Shown piece after piece: positions 1-10,609 of a stretch of 64,000 bases of DNA. The notes below the pieces were generated by a model, which saw nothing but the letters and a program-made list of their open reading frames with translations, did not search any database and had not been told where the DNA came from. Source of the DNA: Lobosporangium transversale (taxonomy: Eukaryota > Mortierellomycota > Mortierellomycetes > Mortierellales > Mortierellaceae); the NCBI RefSeq assembly GCF_002105155.1, contig NW_019028982.1, positions 890,501 to 954,500 on the forward strand. The letters run 5' to 3'. Position 1 is the first letter of the stretch, and every line of letters begins with the position of its first letter. A program made the position numbers and the translations under genes.

Positions 1-572
1 TCATAAACATGTTCTTTCACTCTCAGAAAATGATTTGAATGGAGCAAATGGTTTGACAAAAAGAAGAAATAACTGGTTCTGTGTTTAATAATAAAAACGA
101 TTGATTACTAACTTTGGATTTGACAGGTCAAACTCAGATATCCTCTATCATTAAAATGGTCAAAATCATTCCATCATCACTTTGCACTGTCAAAACGCAA
201 CATGAGCAGCCCTACAGACGCTTTCAAGGTAAAGTAGCTTATTTGAAGAACGCATGAGGGTATTTTTTTTATTTAATCTGTGTCTTTATGCTGTTTCTTT
301 TCATTATCTTGTCAACAAAGTAGTTAGTTCGGCGACCCATAGGAATAATTCCAACTTCTGGAGAAACGTCTTTAATGCATGTATGTAATCTTAGTATTTA
401 ACCTAGGACTGTAATGATATTAATCTTTAATGCATGGTTGAAGTATCAACAAACAAACATAAAAGTAAATCTAAGTTTGGCTGCGATCTCTGATAATTCA
501 AGGGCTTATCTCTTTGTGCCTGACTGGGCACAGTTCGGTTGAGTATTTGATCACTATGGATCTGTTGATTTT
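1..572. other. AT-rich flank, no supported gene
   Basis: No convincing gene is visible. A short minus-strand open stretch near 275-375 has no start codon and could be a further scrap of the fatty acyl-CoA reductase relic to its right, but I could not match it to that family. Confidence 0.4.
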
Positions 573-1476
573 CTAACGCAAACTAAACGCTTGCACGCCT
601 GCGTTGTAGTAGTCATCCATGTATCTATACCAATCTATACTTCTTTGGGGGCCACTCTTGAGCTCTGCAGGAGCTGCATTACCGAGGCCCAATGTATTGG
701 TTACACCAAAAAACCATTGGCGCAGGTTAAAGCATTGGAAGGCTATGGGTACGGCCATTACCTTGGAGATATGGACTCTAAGCTTATCACTATCCTTGCG
801 TTGGGCTAAAGTTTGGATCTGCTCGCCGAAGCGGGCGTCAAATCGGTGTTTGAAATCTTAAGCAGGGTAAAATTCGAAATGAATGTCGGCAGGAATTAAG
901 TTTAGTTTAGCGGACTAGGACGTGATTGTGTAAATAGAAACATTTATCAATATTCCTTAATTTTACTGGACGTTGCACCTATAAGCACTTTCCTTTCTTT
1001 TTTCCTTACAGACCACTGCTTATTTACCTCACAGCTGATCCATCCTTGAGCTTGGCTGGGGGTGCAACACACGATCATTTTGTTGATCGCAATAGCACCA
1101 TCTACCCATCAAGGGGCCTGGTTCCTGATAAGCAGCGCTGACAATAGAAGGACGGGCAATGACGATAGGGGGATCCATATCCTTGTATCACGTTTTAATC
1201 AGATTTCCTTTCAAGGATTTGGCGAATGAGTATGTGTTGTGGGGTAGGTCGCGGGACAACGGATTTTTCGTAGTCTCTCTTATCTCTTCGTGGGATATCT
1301 TGGTGGCTAGCATTTTATGTATTGATTCCGGATCATCGCGAAATGGATGAGAATAGATGGCCTCATCAATATGTTGACTAGCCATAGGCGCGTTGACATA
1401 ATAAGACAAAATATGAACAGCAGCAGCTAAGTTTTTGAAGCCCTTGGCAACCTCGAATACACGGAAAGGGTTTTTT
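573..1476 (-). pseudogene. Fatty acyl-CoA reductase relic
   Basis: Read on the minus strand, 1476 to 1188 encodes a frame containing VFEVAKGFKNL and then LPHNTYSFAKSLKGN, which match the Rossmann (NAD_binding_4) part of fatty acyl-CoA reductases, where an NTYxYTKALAE motif carries the catalytic Tyr and Lys. The frame stops at 1188 and resumes in another frame with PPIVIARPSIVSAAYQEPGP, the family's RPSIV..(W)KEP motif, then is interrupted again. From about 864 to 573 a third segment ends in SIDWYRYMDDYYNAGVQ, which resembles the family's C-terminal domain (a W..Y...Y..G pattern). The start of the protein is missing beyond 1476. Frameshifts, stops and truncation make this a relic and not a working gene. 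The enzyme normally reduces fatty acyl-CoA to fatty alcohol with NADPH. Family assignment is from motifs; the number of original introns is unknown. Confidence 0.65.
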
Positions 1477-1696
1477 ATATTTGTCTAAAATAAAATAATT
1501 AATAGAGTCATTTTTTTGTCAAGCATTGATGCTATTATGTTTCGTGTATTTTGCCTGAGGGGTGTTGTTCAATGGGATATTAAATCTGGCAGAGACAGCA
1601 CTGTTGACGACAATTGTAGTAAACCAAAGTCACCACGTTTTTCGGCCTGATATACTAATACAACTGATATATTGTAAAGTATGTAGCTTTATTCTT

Positions 1697-4603
1697 TTAC
1701 TTAATGAGTTCATCGACTCTGTTCAAAAGATCTACTGCTTGGGCCGCTCCCATGTGCTCCTCTATCCATAATCTGGCCTTTTGGACAACCAGGTCCCAGA
1801 TATCCTTTTCACTGGCCAGTTTTTTCTCAAAGAACTTGATGGCAAGAGCAGTTGCCACAGCTGTCGCCCTTGAAGAAGAGGCGTTGTTTTTGGTATCCTT
1901 GACTGCCAGCTGCTTTGCAACTTCATCAGGCTTGAGACCAAGGCAAGAGAACAGTGCTGACTCCCATTTCCATGATCCCTCAAATGTTTGTAACGCGAGT
2001 AATCCTTTCAAATGATGCTCTGATGCAACACCAGACGAAGATGTATTGATTGATACTTCAGCGAAATGGCACATGGTCATTTCTTCATCCTCGTCTTCCT
2101 CTTCTGCGTAGCTTCCTGAAGGTTCACTCCACTGGCGTGATCTTGAGGAGCCAGAGCCAGGGATTGATTTAGGGTCAGGCTGAGACTGGGATGGAGGAGC
2201 TTGAGGTGAAGCTTGACTACGGAGGGAAGGCGCTGAGATGACTGCTTCGATACTACTTGGTGAGTGCATATCAACCAGTATATCAGGAGCGCTACGAGCC
2301 GTACGGGCCGAACGAGCCATGGAGGCTGCAGCTATAGCTTCCAATTTTATGGAACGTCTTTTTGCAAAGTTGCTGGCGTGCGATAGAACGTTCGTAAAAG
2401 ATGATATGGAAGGCCCTCTCCGTTTTTTCGGCGTGCCTTTTGCAACTTGTATTGAGGCAGAGCCCCCAATGTCAGCACTTCCGACATAGAACGCCATCCC
2501 TGTTGGGATAGAACTAGCGGTACCATAGTTGTAGGCTGGCGGTGAGGATATATTCCAACCTGTGCTGTTATTACTGCCTACTGCCCTATTTTGAGACGTA
2601 TCCTCGACTCCAACGAACGAACACCATTTGTTTGAGATCTGGTATTGAATACCCAAGCGAACTGCCTCTTTTTCAACCAAGCGTTCAAAAACCGCCCCAC
2701 CAAATTTGACCTTGATCAAAGTGTCTTTGTCGTCCTTGGCCTGAGTAATCCAGCCACGGCCCTGTTCAAGTTCTGCAATAGCCTTCCTGGCAGCCATCTG
2801 GTGAATGGTTTCTCCAGGAGTATCAAGCACTTGGATGGGGATTTCAAGCTCAAGTGGGCCTCTCCATGACTCTCCGCGAAGGATTACAGATTTTGGAGTC
2901 CTTGGGTTGGACCCAGGGCCCATGAGAAGATATACAGTTGTTCGGTTGAAAGCGTAGAGTGGAGGAATGACATGTGGCGCCTGCAACAGCTTTGGAGGGG
3001 CCAATTGTGGCAGGTCCTCGTCGCCATCGGAGGGGGTCTTATCAAGGTCAATAGACTTTTCAAAGAGAGAAATCGGCTTCTTTTCCTTCGTAATATTTAG
3101 TTTGACTTCAAGGCTGTCTGTCACTCTTTCAACCATCTCAAACCCTTCGTCATCCTCATTCGCCTTGCCGCTGTTCTCTTCGGTAGCATCGCCGTACTTC
3201 ACCTCCAGCGTGTAATTGGTAATTTGAGGTGAGAGTGCACCCTTGAGCATGCGAACCACCTTCTTGTCCATCTTTTCGCCTTCGCCCACAGCCTGCGAGA
3301 ACCCATTTCCAGCCTTGGCAACACCTTCGATCAGTGCATGAGAGACACCATTACCAACACCCAAAGTAAAGACGCGGATTGGCATCTTGCTCTCCATAAC
3401 CTCTTTATTCAAGTACGAAAAGAGCTGATCTTGGTTCCATATCTCACCATCGGTAAGCAACATGATCTCCAGAGGCATATCCTGGCTTCGTTTTTCCACT
3501 GTCGCTTTGATACACGGAAACATCTCCGTGCCCCCCATGTTGGCCCTCATCTTCTTTACATAATTGATAGCTTGATCCAATGTGTTTTGAGAATATATCT
3601 GGCTTTTATCCCAGAGGAAGGAGTAGTTGCTGCCAAAAGAGCAAATGTTGAACTTTACACCGACAGGCAAGCTCTTCAAGAAGACATTTAATGCTGATCT
3701 TGCTAATGAAATCGCTGTTCCTTGCATGCTGCCGCTGCGGTCGCAGACAAAGATAATTTCTGGTTTCTCTGGAGGAAGTTGAAACCGAGGGACAAGCGTG
3801 GTCATCAGAGCCCGCTGGTTAGGAATAGAAGGATGGGTCTCAAGGATAGCACTAGGATCGCCTGTGTCCTTGGCCAAGACATGAATGACGAAATCTTTAT
3901 CCAGTTCTGCTCTACCAAGACTAAGTGTGGCCGATGCTTTAGACATAGTGGGCGTGGCGTTGGGAGCGATAGAAGTGGTGCCGATAGAAACAGCAATAGG
4001 GTGACTAGGTGATTGGATTTGTTGAATAGGTTTTTGGTCGGGCATGATAATATCAACTGTGACCTGAAGGCTACCCCCTGTAGCCTTTTGGACATGGACA
4101 CCCGTATAGAGCTCCACTGGATATTGGCCATATCGTGGCATAATTTTCGTGGGGATAGTGAAACGAGTACCATCGATTTCCGCATCGTGTTTGAGCTCAC
4201 CAATGAACGTGATCTCGACAAGAATGGTCGACCCTGGAGGCGCATTACCAACCGAGCTAGTGAAGACATCCGACGCATCGGGAAGCTGCTCCAAAAGCAC
4301 GGCAGCCTTGCCCTGGCCGACAGCGTCATTAAATTCAGTTCTGGCTTGGAATCGTTCCTTAACTTGACCTTTAATCAACCTATCACCAATTTGGCAATTG
4401 AAACTGACGACACTGACACCATCGTAAAGAGGAAAAGTGTATTGTAATTCAGGAATGGTGTCATTAGACGGATTGATGAAAGTTTGAGTGAGTTTCGTGC
4501 GAGAGTTGAGGGCCAGGATCTCTGTGTGGGCTTTGATGTCAACTAAGGGCAAATATTTGTTATGATTGCCCACAGAAGAAAGTCCACAAATGAGTATTTG
4601 CAT
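1697..4603 (-). CDS. VIT and vWA domain protein (VWA5/PARP4-like)
   Basis: An uninterrupted 968-residue protein. Residues about 10-140 form a VIT (vault/inter-alpha-trypsin) domain, with the characteristic YTFPLYDG segment near 55-62. Residues about 282-455 form a von Willebrand A domain with an intact metal-binding MIDAS motif, DRSGSM at 288-293, plus the later GGTE and LLTDGE elements. A Ser/Pro-rich low-complexity linker with an acidic EEEDEDEE patch follows, and the last 110 residues resemble the helical C-terminal segment of VWA5A and PARP4. The open frame extends 58 codons further upstream, but the methionine at 4603 begins the conserved region, so I chose it. Family members are intracellular and mostly of unknown function; metal-dependent protein binding is the likely activity. 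It lies tail to tail with nothing and its promoter faces the gene-poor stretch before IR1. Confidence 0.85.
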   Translation of the reverse strand: MQILICGLSSVGNHNKYLPLVDIKAHTEILALNSRTKLTQTFINPSNDTIPELQYTFPLYDGVSVVSFNCQIGDRLIKGQVKERFQARTEFNDAVGQGKAAVLLEQLPDASDVFTSSVGNAPPGSTILVEITFIGELKHDAEIDGTRFTIPTKIMPRYGQYPVELYTGVHVQKATGGSLQVTVDIIMPDQKPIQQIQSPSHPIAVSIGTTSIAPNATPTMSKASATLSLGRAELDKDFVIHVLAKDTGDPSAILETHPSIPNQRALMTTLVPRFQLPPEKPEIIFVCDRSGSMQGTAISLARSALNVFLKSLPVGVKFNICSFGSNYSFLWDKSQIYSQNTLDQAINYVKKMRANMGGTEMFPCIKATVEKRSQDMPLEIMLLTDGEIWNQDQLFSYLNKEVMESKMPIRVFTLGVGNGVSHALIEGVAKAGNGFSQAVGEGEKMDKKVVRMLKGALSPQITNYTLEVKYGDATEENSGKANEDDEGFEMVERVTDSLEVKLNITKEKKPISLFEKSIDLDKTPSDGDEDLPQLAPPKLLQAPHVIPPLYAFNRTTVYLLMGPGSNPRTPKSVILRGESWRGPLELEIPIQVLDTPGETIHQMAARKAIAELEQGRGWITQAKDDKDTLIKVKFGGAVFERLVEKEAVRLGIQYQISNKWCSFVGVEDTSQNRAVGSNNSTGWNISSPPAYNYGTASSIPTGMAFYVGSADIGGSASIQVAKGTPKKRRGPSISSFTNVLSHASNFAKRRSIKLEAIAAASMARSARTARSAPDILVDMHSPSSIEAVISAPSLRSQASPQAPPSQSQPDPKSIPGSGSSRSRQWSEPSGSYAEEEDEDEEMTMCHFAEVSINTSSSGVASEHHLKGLLALQTFEGSWKWESALFSCLGLKPDEVAKQLAVKDTKNNASSSRATAVATALAIKFFEKKLASEKDIWDLVVQKARLWIEEHMGAAQAVDLLNRVDELIK

Positions 4604-6065
4604 TTTTATTATATCAATAAACTTGGCTTGAAGAACAAGATGATTATGAAAGGAAGGAGAGGATGATGGTAGAAAAGACAGTAGAAGATTTGGTGGGTGG
4701 ATAATGTAACACTCACTGGTGGCGCAGTCCCAAGTGTGGCAAAAGATTGCTCTGAAGAACAATTGAAGGACAGTCATGAGAGTTCGTTACCTGAAACTTT
4801 TCCTCCTGGTGGTACAAGGCCAAAGATTGTTCATGTTGCATGACATCTCCAATGTTTTGTAATCCGACATTGGCGAGAATCAATCATTCATGATTGGTCA
4901 CTGTTGTGATGGAGCTCATAAAAAACCCCCGCGTAAAAAACTGCTTCCTAGGATTTTATTCAATTGATAAGTACTGCAGACAATTATTTTTGGAGATTAC
5001 AATCAATTATTGACAGCTGTCGTCTTGTTAAGCACATTCATACCCAATACATTACAAAAAAAGAGGGGAGGGAAAGCGAGCTAAATAAACTTGCTGGAAC
5101 GTCTAGATTCAGCAGTATCAAAATATATGCAAAGTGTCTTTCCTTGATATCTGTGGCTGTGCGCGAACTTGGACTCTATATTTGGCAAAAGGTAAAAGGC
5201 ATTGTCCGGCGTCTCCGAATACGCCAAATCCTCAAGTAAAAGTTTTATAAATGCATAGAATAGATTCCATTTCTAGTTCCCGATGTAATTTTTCCGCTTG
5301 CCGAAGCTCTTGAAGAGGATCAGGAAGAGCTTCATTGTGAATAATCTTGTTGGTGCGGTGCTGATGTCAATTTACTTCATTGTGGCATCCAATATCTATG
5401 GAATTGGATAGAATGAAGCGTTACCGAGTGAAATAAACAATCGTCATTCGGAGAGAGTGACATGTTTTACGATATATGAGGTCAAGTAGATAAAAAGTTG
5501 CGAGGCACGTCACAGCCGTCATTAGCTATTCTAATTCTATAAACAAGAATGGAGACCCTTTTGAAGTGTACGCTTGAAGGTTTCAAATAAGGTCGAATCT
5601 ACACGATAAGCATTGATTTTGGTAATCCTTGTGAGGCCAGTTGACATGTAGAATGTTCTTGCCAAAATATTTTATGAATAAACAAGGACGCAAAGATTTT
5701 CGCAGTAGATCACCCAACGCAAAAGAAATATTTAGCTGAGGACTATGCCACACACTCCATGATCTCTGTTATACTTTAACAGTTCTTGAATAGCGCATGT
5801 CCCTAGCTACACACATATCAGGTCATATTTAATAACACCAGACAGAGAGCCGCTTGAGCTGGCTCAAAGCCTTTTGCTTTTATAAGCCAACAGAACTAGA
5901 TTATATGGATAGATGTTTCTCATTCACACCAGTAACCTATTCGTGTTGTCTGTCATTTGTTTTGATTATATTCATAATTTAAGGTGGGGACCAACTCTTC
6001 CGAATAACAGAGAACAGCAAATTAAAATATGTCATTTACGCCAAATGAAGTAGAGCTTCATGTGT
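4604..6065. other. Intergenic, 1.46 kb, no supported gene
   Basis: This AT-rich stretch holds the promoter of the VIT/vWA gene at its left end. A minus-strand open run of about 40 codons near 5238-5366 has no start and no recognisable similarity. I see no RNA gene. Confidence 0.5.
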
Positions 6066-7312
6066 CAGAAAAATTCAACAACAAAGTCAAAAACAGAAGC
6101 TTTCCCTCTCTTACAACTACAAGTCAGTCCACTTGTCTCATTCAGGAACAGACAACTGGAATTCAAATGGGCCATTATATCTGGAGAGCAGCATAAGTTG
6201 CTTTGTTATAATCTAATATTTTATTTTTCTTCATTTCATTGCTTCAAGATGCACTTATGATACTATTGTCTAATGTAGGTCGTCGCGGCAGTATCATAGT
6301 CATAGCACCCCAAAAGCTGTTTGCCATACACTGCCTTGAACAGCTGTCCATCTTGGAACGTCGTCTTTTGGCGGTGAATAGGAGTGTCAGTCGGGTAGTC
6401 AAAGATAACATCAAGTCCGAATGATGAGGCGTTATCTGAAGTAAAGTTGGCACAGTCTGGAAAGTCAAACACACAAACATCGTTGACCTTGCGCTGGTAC
6501 AGCTGGATGTGAAGCGTGCAAATGGCCTGGATGGCACTGACACCGAGGGCGGAAATCAACAAGAGGGTCTTGATGGCTGACATGATTATGTGAGTGAGTG
6601 TTGGGTGTATGTATGTGTGTATGTGTGTGTGGATGGAGGACTGACTAGCTTACTTGACTTGTAAGAATGGTTATTGTGGTTTGGACGGACAAGAACTAGT
6701 TGTATGGGATCTTTTTATTGAAAAATTGTCGAGATGGATGTTCTGATTGCAGGCGCAGTGTCTAACTGTAGGCATTCAACACTCAAGCTGAGATGGCTTC
6801 CGCGCAATGTGGTCACCCTATTGGTCCAATTGAGTCTTCATACAGACATCCAGTTTTCAGACAGACAGTTTGCCGCATTCCTAAAATGTTTTCGACTTTA
6901 CCAAACCTTCCTTCTCTTCTGCCAATAGGAGCAATGGCCACAAACTATTTCAACAAGCGATGGGAAAATGGGGGCTTTTTCACAAGGTAAATGAGCTCTC
7001 TCAAGACTCCAAAAGGCCTCCAGGATATTAAAGCCTGGAGGCACGGTTGGCAGACAATTGGAATCCTTTTATTTATGGCCAAACAAAGCGTAAGAGCCCA
7101 GAAAAGAACGTTTGAAAGTAGATACAGAGCAAAAAAGATTAAGGAGACCACAGGTGTGTACTACCGAGAGCCCCGATTTACGATTCGTTGTGCATTCCCA
7201 GCACTTTTAACCTTGATCTTGACCCTCACTCTTGGCTCTTCTACGGTCCATGCTACCTCTAACATGTGCCAAGAATGCGTAAATGACATGATACAAGCGG
7301 CTTCAGCCTGTA
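6066..7312 (+). repeat. IR1 left arm
   Basis: Left arm of a 1,247-bp inverted duplication. Base n of this arm pairs with base 15426-n of the right arm, and this sum holds from one end to the other, so there are no net insertions or deletions. The only difference I found is one mismatch five bases from the outer end (6070 against 9356). The inner end stops exactly at a run of 17 A. The arm contains one copy of the secreted-protein gene and a truncated copy of the GPI-type gene. Confidence 0.95.
6263..6583 (-). CDS. Small secreted cysteine protein, copy 1
   Basis: A 106-residue protein. Residues 1-20 form a typical signal peptide (MSAIKTLLLISALGVSAIQA, small residues before the likely cut). 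The mature chain of about 86 residues has four cysteines (22, 37, 44, 93) that could form two disulfides, and two N-glycosylation sequons (N46, N51). No family is recognised. The protein is identical to copy 2 in the other arm; the two genes point away from each other. The likely TATA-like sequence (ATAAAAAG) lies about 130 bp upstream, inside the duplicated arm, so both copies carry the same promoter. Small secreted cysteine proteins in fungi are often wall-associated or host-directed, but nothing here shows which. Real expression is unproven. Confidence 0.65.
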   Translation of the reverse strand: MSAIKTLLLISALGVSAIQAICTLHIQLYQRKVNDVCVFDFPDCANFTSDNASSFGLDVIFDYPTDTPIHRQKTTFQDGQLFKAVYGKQLLGCYDYDTAATTYIRQ

Positions 7313-7335
7313 AAAAAAAAAAAAAAAAGCGTTAA
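6991..7335 (+). pseudogene. Truncated copy of cysteine-rich GPI-type gene
   Basis: This is the IR1 left-arm copy of the gene described at 7786-8435. It is identical to that copy through the segment NMCQECVNDMIQAASAC and is then cut at the arm boundary (7312), where a run of A adds a nonsense lysine tail and a stop. The C-terminal half and the anchor signal are absent, so it cannot give the full product. Confidence 0.75.
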
Positions 7336-7785
7336 AGTGCACTCTGAAAATTGAAAATTTAGTTGAGGCGACATTGCTTAGATGATAGCAAGGTGAACTT
7401 GTTACCACACTGTCTAGAAAAGTGTTTGTGAAATCTGATTCTAGTCTGTCAACTTGAGTAGCAGACTTTCATCTAACAAGTCATGGCTAAACTAATTTTC
7501 TAGGCGCGTCTGTCGCTTTCATATTCTAAGCACGAGCGCCAAACCACATTCAAAGACATTGAGGGGCTCTGGTGCCTGTTGTTATGTAAATGTTTTCCAT
7601 CATTTGCACCTCATTATTATCAAAACTCTAGGTTTCTACACTGCCCAGCAAAAATTCTTCTGTGATATTTGTTTATTCATTGGGTATCCATGCTTACTTC
7701 CTTGGATGGATCATTCTTTTTATGGGCCGCCTTTTTGCTTTTTTTTTTTTTGAATGTGTGTATAAAGACGCTCTTTACTCCTTAC
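7313..7785. other. IR1 spacer, left part
   Basis: Unique DNA between the two IR1 arms. It begins with the rest of a 17-base A run and has a T run near 7740-7752. No supported gene; the right part of the spacer (7786-8113) holds the end of the GPI-type pseudogene. Confidence 0.5.
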
Positions 7786-8435
7786 CTAAACAAGCATTAA
7801 TGCGGCAGCAGCGAGCACAATTACGGTGGTCGTATACATGGTGGGAGCCAATGATGGTGTAGGCAAAGCTGAAAAGCCAGAGCCATTGGGACTTCTCTCT
7901 ACTCCTGCTTCGCCACTTTCAAACTTGGTGCTATTGCAGTAGACCGTATAGGCCGCTTGAAGGCGTATGGACAGCCTTAATATTGCCATATTGGCATAGA
8001 GCATCGCATTTCGTGCGTGCGGAAGGAAACATCCTTGCCAACATTGCAAACGCACTGTCACTCTTTAGTGGAAAGTTCATTAAAAGATGCTTGTCTCAAA
8101 GCATCGAATCCACTACAGGCTGAAGCCGCTTGTATCATGTCATTTACGCATTCTTGGCACATGTTAGAGGTAGCATGGACCGTAGAAGAGCCAAGAGTGA
8201 GGGTCAAGATCAAGGTTAAAAGTGCTGGGAATGCACAACGAATCGTAAATCGGGGCTCTCGGTAGTACACACCTGTGGTCTCCTTAATCTTTTTTGCTCT
8301 GTATCTACTTTCAAACGTTCTTTTCTGGGCTCTTACGCTTTGTTTGGCCATAAATAAAAGGATTCCAATTGTCTGCCAACCGTGCCTCCAGGCTTTAATA
8401 TCCTGGAGGCCTTTTGGAGTCTTGAGAGAGCTCAT
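7786..8435 (-). pseudogene. Cysteine-rich GPI-type secreted protein, broken
   Basis: On the minus strand a hydrophobic signal-like core (ALLTLILTLTLGSSTVHA) precedes a cysteine cluster (MCQECVNDMIQAASAC) and an STKE segment. An in-frame TGA then interrupts at 8058-8060; the same frame continues with QCVCNVGKDVSF, and after a further frame change the protein ends in SLAPTMYTTTVIVLAAAALMLV-type sequence (ending near 7786), a small-residue site plus hydrophobic tail typical of a GPI-anchor signal. The layout CxxC...C...CVC...GPI tail resembles a common class of fungal surface proteins. No ATG lies close to the signal peptide. The stop, frame changes and missing start suggest a pseudogene; an intron starting GTGACA could remove part of the problem, but this is not a convincing donor. 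Confidence 0.6.
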
Positions 8436-9360
8436 TTACCTTGTGAAAAAGCCCCCATTTTCCCATCGCTTGTTGAAATAGTTTGTGGCCATTGCTCCTA
8501 TTGGCAGAAGAGAAGGAAGGTTTGGTAAAGTCGAAAACATTTTAGGAATGCGGCAAACTGTCTGTCTGAAAACTGGATGTCTGTATGAAGACTCAATTGG
8601 ACCAATAGGGTGACCACATTGCGCGGAAGCCATCTCAGCTTGAGTGTTGAATGCCTACAGTTAGACACTGCGCCTGCAATCAGAACATCCATCTCGACAA
8701 TTTTTCAATAAAAAGATCCCATACAACTAGTTCTTGTCCGTCCAAACCACAATAACCATTCTTACAAGTCAAGTAAGCTAGTCAGTCCTCCATCCACACA
8801 CACATACACACATACATACACCCAACACTCACTCACATAATCATGTCAGCCATCAAGACCCTCTTGTTGATTTCCGCCCTCGGTGTCAGTGCCATCCAGG
8901 CCATTTGCACGCTTCACATCCAGCTGTACCAGCGCAAGGTCAACGATGTTTGTGTGTTTGACTTTCCAGACTGTGCCAACTTTACTTCAGATAACGCCTC
9001 ATCATTCGGACTTGATGTTATCTTTGACTACCCGACTGACACTCCTATTCACCGCCAAAAGACGACGTTCCAAGATGGACAGCTGTTCAAGGCAGTGTAT
9101 GGCAAACAGCTTTTGGGGTGCTATGACTATGATACTGCCGCGACGACCTACATTAGACAATAGTATCATAAGTGCATCTTGAAGCAATGAAATGAAGAAA
9201 AATAAAATATTAGATTATAACAAAGCAACTTATGCTGCTCTCCAGATATAATGGCCCATTTGAATTCCAGTTGTCTGTTCCTGAATGAGACAAGTGGACT
9301 GACTTGTAGTTGTAAGAGAGGGAAAGCTTCTGTTTTTGACTTTGTTGTTGAATTTGTCTG
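8114..9360 (-). repeat. IR1 right arm
   Basis: Right arm of the inverted duplication (see the left arm at 6066-7312). The GPI-type gene runs through the inner boundary at 8114 into the spacer here, while the left copy is cut at the boundary. This makes the right arm the likely original and the left arm the copy. Confidence 0.95.
8843..9163 (+). CDS. Small secreted cysteine protein, copy 2
   Basis: Identical in protein sequence to copy 1: a 20-residue signal peptide, four cysteines and two N-glycosylation sequons in a 106-residue product. It is transcribed away from copy 1, with 2.26 kb between their start codons. The ATG follows a CA-rich leader (8795-8842) with a TATA-like element near 8705. 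Because the two copies are identical over their full arms, promoter included, expression can only be assigned to a copy by flanking sequence outside the arms. Confidence 0.65.
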   Translation: MSAIKTLLLISALGVSAIQAICTLHIQLYQRKVNDVCVFDFPDCANFTSDNASSFGLDVIFDYPTDTPIHRQKTTFQDGQLFKAVYGKQLLGCYDYDTAATTYIRQ

Positions 9361-10609
9361 TTGTACCTCTTTTCAGAATGTGGTCGAAATGAGACATGTT
9401 ATCCCTCGGTACGCTTTATTGGTCTGACATATATAATCTTACCCTTAGATAAATAAAAAGCAAAACCAGCTGGCATTCATTTGCATTATGCTATATGATA
9501 TGTGGCTCGATGCTACTCTATTTAATTTAGTCAACGATGAGGCTATTGCTCCGAGTCATCAGAGGTTTAAGAAAAAAGGTGTTAATGTTTGTATATATAT
9601 CGGATGAATAAAGGAAACATACAAGCAAATCAAAAAATGATTTGTTTTATTTCTTCCGCATTCTGAAAGAAAAGGGAATGTTGGGTATAATCCGCAGTAC
9701 AGCTCCACGATAGACTATTTCATCTTTTGTTAGGAGTGAAGAGAGGGAATAGACAAAGAGAATAAAGAGAATGATCTCTTTTCCTAACAAGAGCATATAG
9801 TCTGAGGGCAATGTAACTCGTGCTCTGGTTGTTTGTGGATAGAAAGCGAAACGAAAATTAAAGGACCAGTTTTCACTTTTTACTGTTGCTTCTTTTTTTT
9901 TTTTTTCCTCTTCCTTTTGTCATATTTTTGCAGATGACCTTTGCTTTAATGTCGTTGTCTAATGCGCTCACTTTTATAATATTCTCTTTTTATTTCTTCA
10001 GTACACTTCCCCTGTTATTTATTCATGCTACACAGCTCCTCTATATATAAAGGCGATAACTAGGGTCACCAATTATCTTTTTTTCCTTGGAATCGAACAT
10101 TTCGAGAGTGACTTCATTGCTCATTCATGGACCCATAATGTACATGTGCTTTATAAATAAGGCGAAAATAAAAAAAAAAGGGTCGTGTATATCTTCCATT
10201 TTGGTTGTCGCGACCCTTGTGGCGCTCGCAATCCAAACTGTCAAGGATCCCGTTATGCCCAGGCGAAAGACTGGACCCGGCCAGACGTATCCACGAAGCA
10301 CTGGGACTGGGACTGGGACTGTGCCCATCTCCCCATGCAAATTTATGGATACACAGCAAATGTGTCAATGTTCCGCTCCAAATTAATTTGTCCCAAACTA
10401 ATCAACCAAAATGCATTGTTGTCGTCATGGAGTGAAATCTTCGCACGCTTTGACCCGTTTCATGTTGATTACATTCCTGCACGACCCAATGACTAGAGGC
10501 ATCGCAATATTTATCTCAACAAAACTACAAGTTTTATTTTTTACTACTTTTACTACAAATTATATTTTAGATCATCAGAGTTGGGAACTCCTAAGTTTAT
10601 CATGGTCAT
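9361..10609. other. Intergenic, 1.25 kb, with a dispersed repeat
   Basis: Contains the dispersed repeat at about 9665-9845 (listed separately), a T run at 9893-9906, and a plus-strand TATA-like TATATATAAAGG at 10042-10053 without a recognisable gene after it. A short TGGGAC tandem lies near 10300-10322. Confidence 0.5.
9665..9845 (+). repeat. Dispersed repeat, also in IR2 arms
   Basis: The stretch around TTTTGTTAGGAGTGAAGA and onward to GCTCTGGTTGTTT matches, with scattered substitutions, the IR2 right arm at about 46930-47100 in the same orientation and its mirror at about 41545-41715. Shared order and spacing of several blocks (GTACAG, TTGTTAGGAGTGAAGA, AATAAAGA, GCTCTGGTTGTTT) over about 180 bp shows common descent and not chance. 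It carries no open frame. It may be a fragment or end of a transposon. Confidence 0.7.

Noticed and set aside
4964-5239. 91-codon plus-strand frame
   Set aside because: No motif, no intron signals and AT-driven composition; treated as intergenic.
6734-6990. Short frames in IR1 arms between the two genes (also 8436-8692)
   Set aside because: They cover the promoter of the secreted-protein gene, overlap each other in different frames, and lack motifs.
7312-7328. A run at the IR1 boundary read as the poly(A) tail of a retroposed transcript
   Set aside because: The arm carries genes on both strands with their promoter, which a single transcript would not explain; a run at the break site is simpler.
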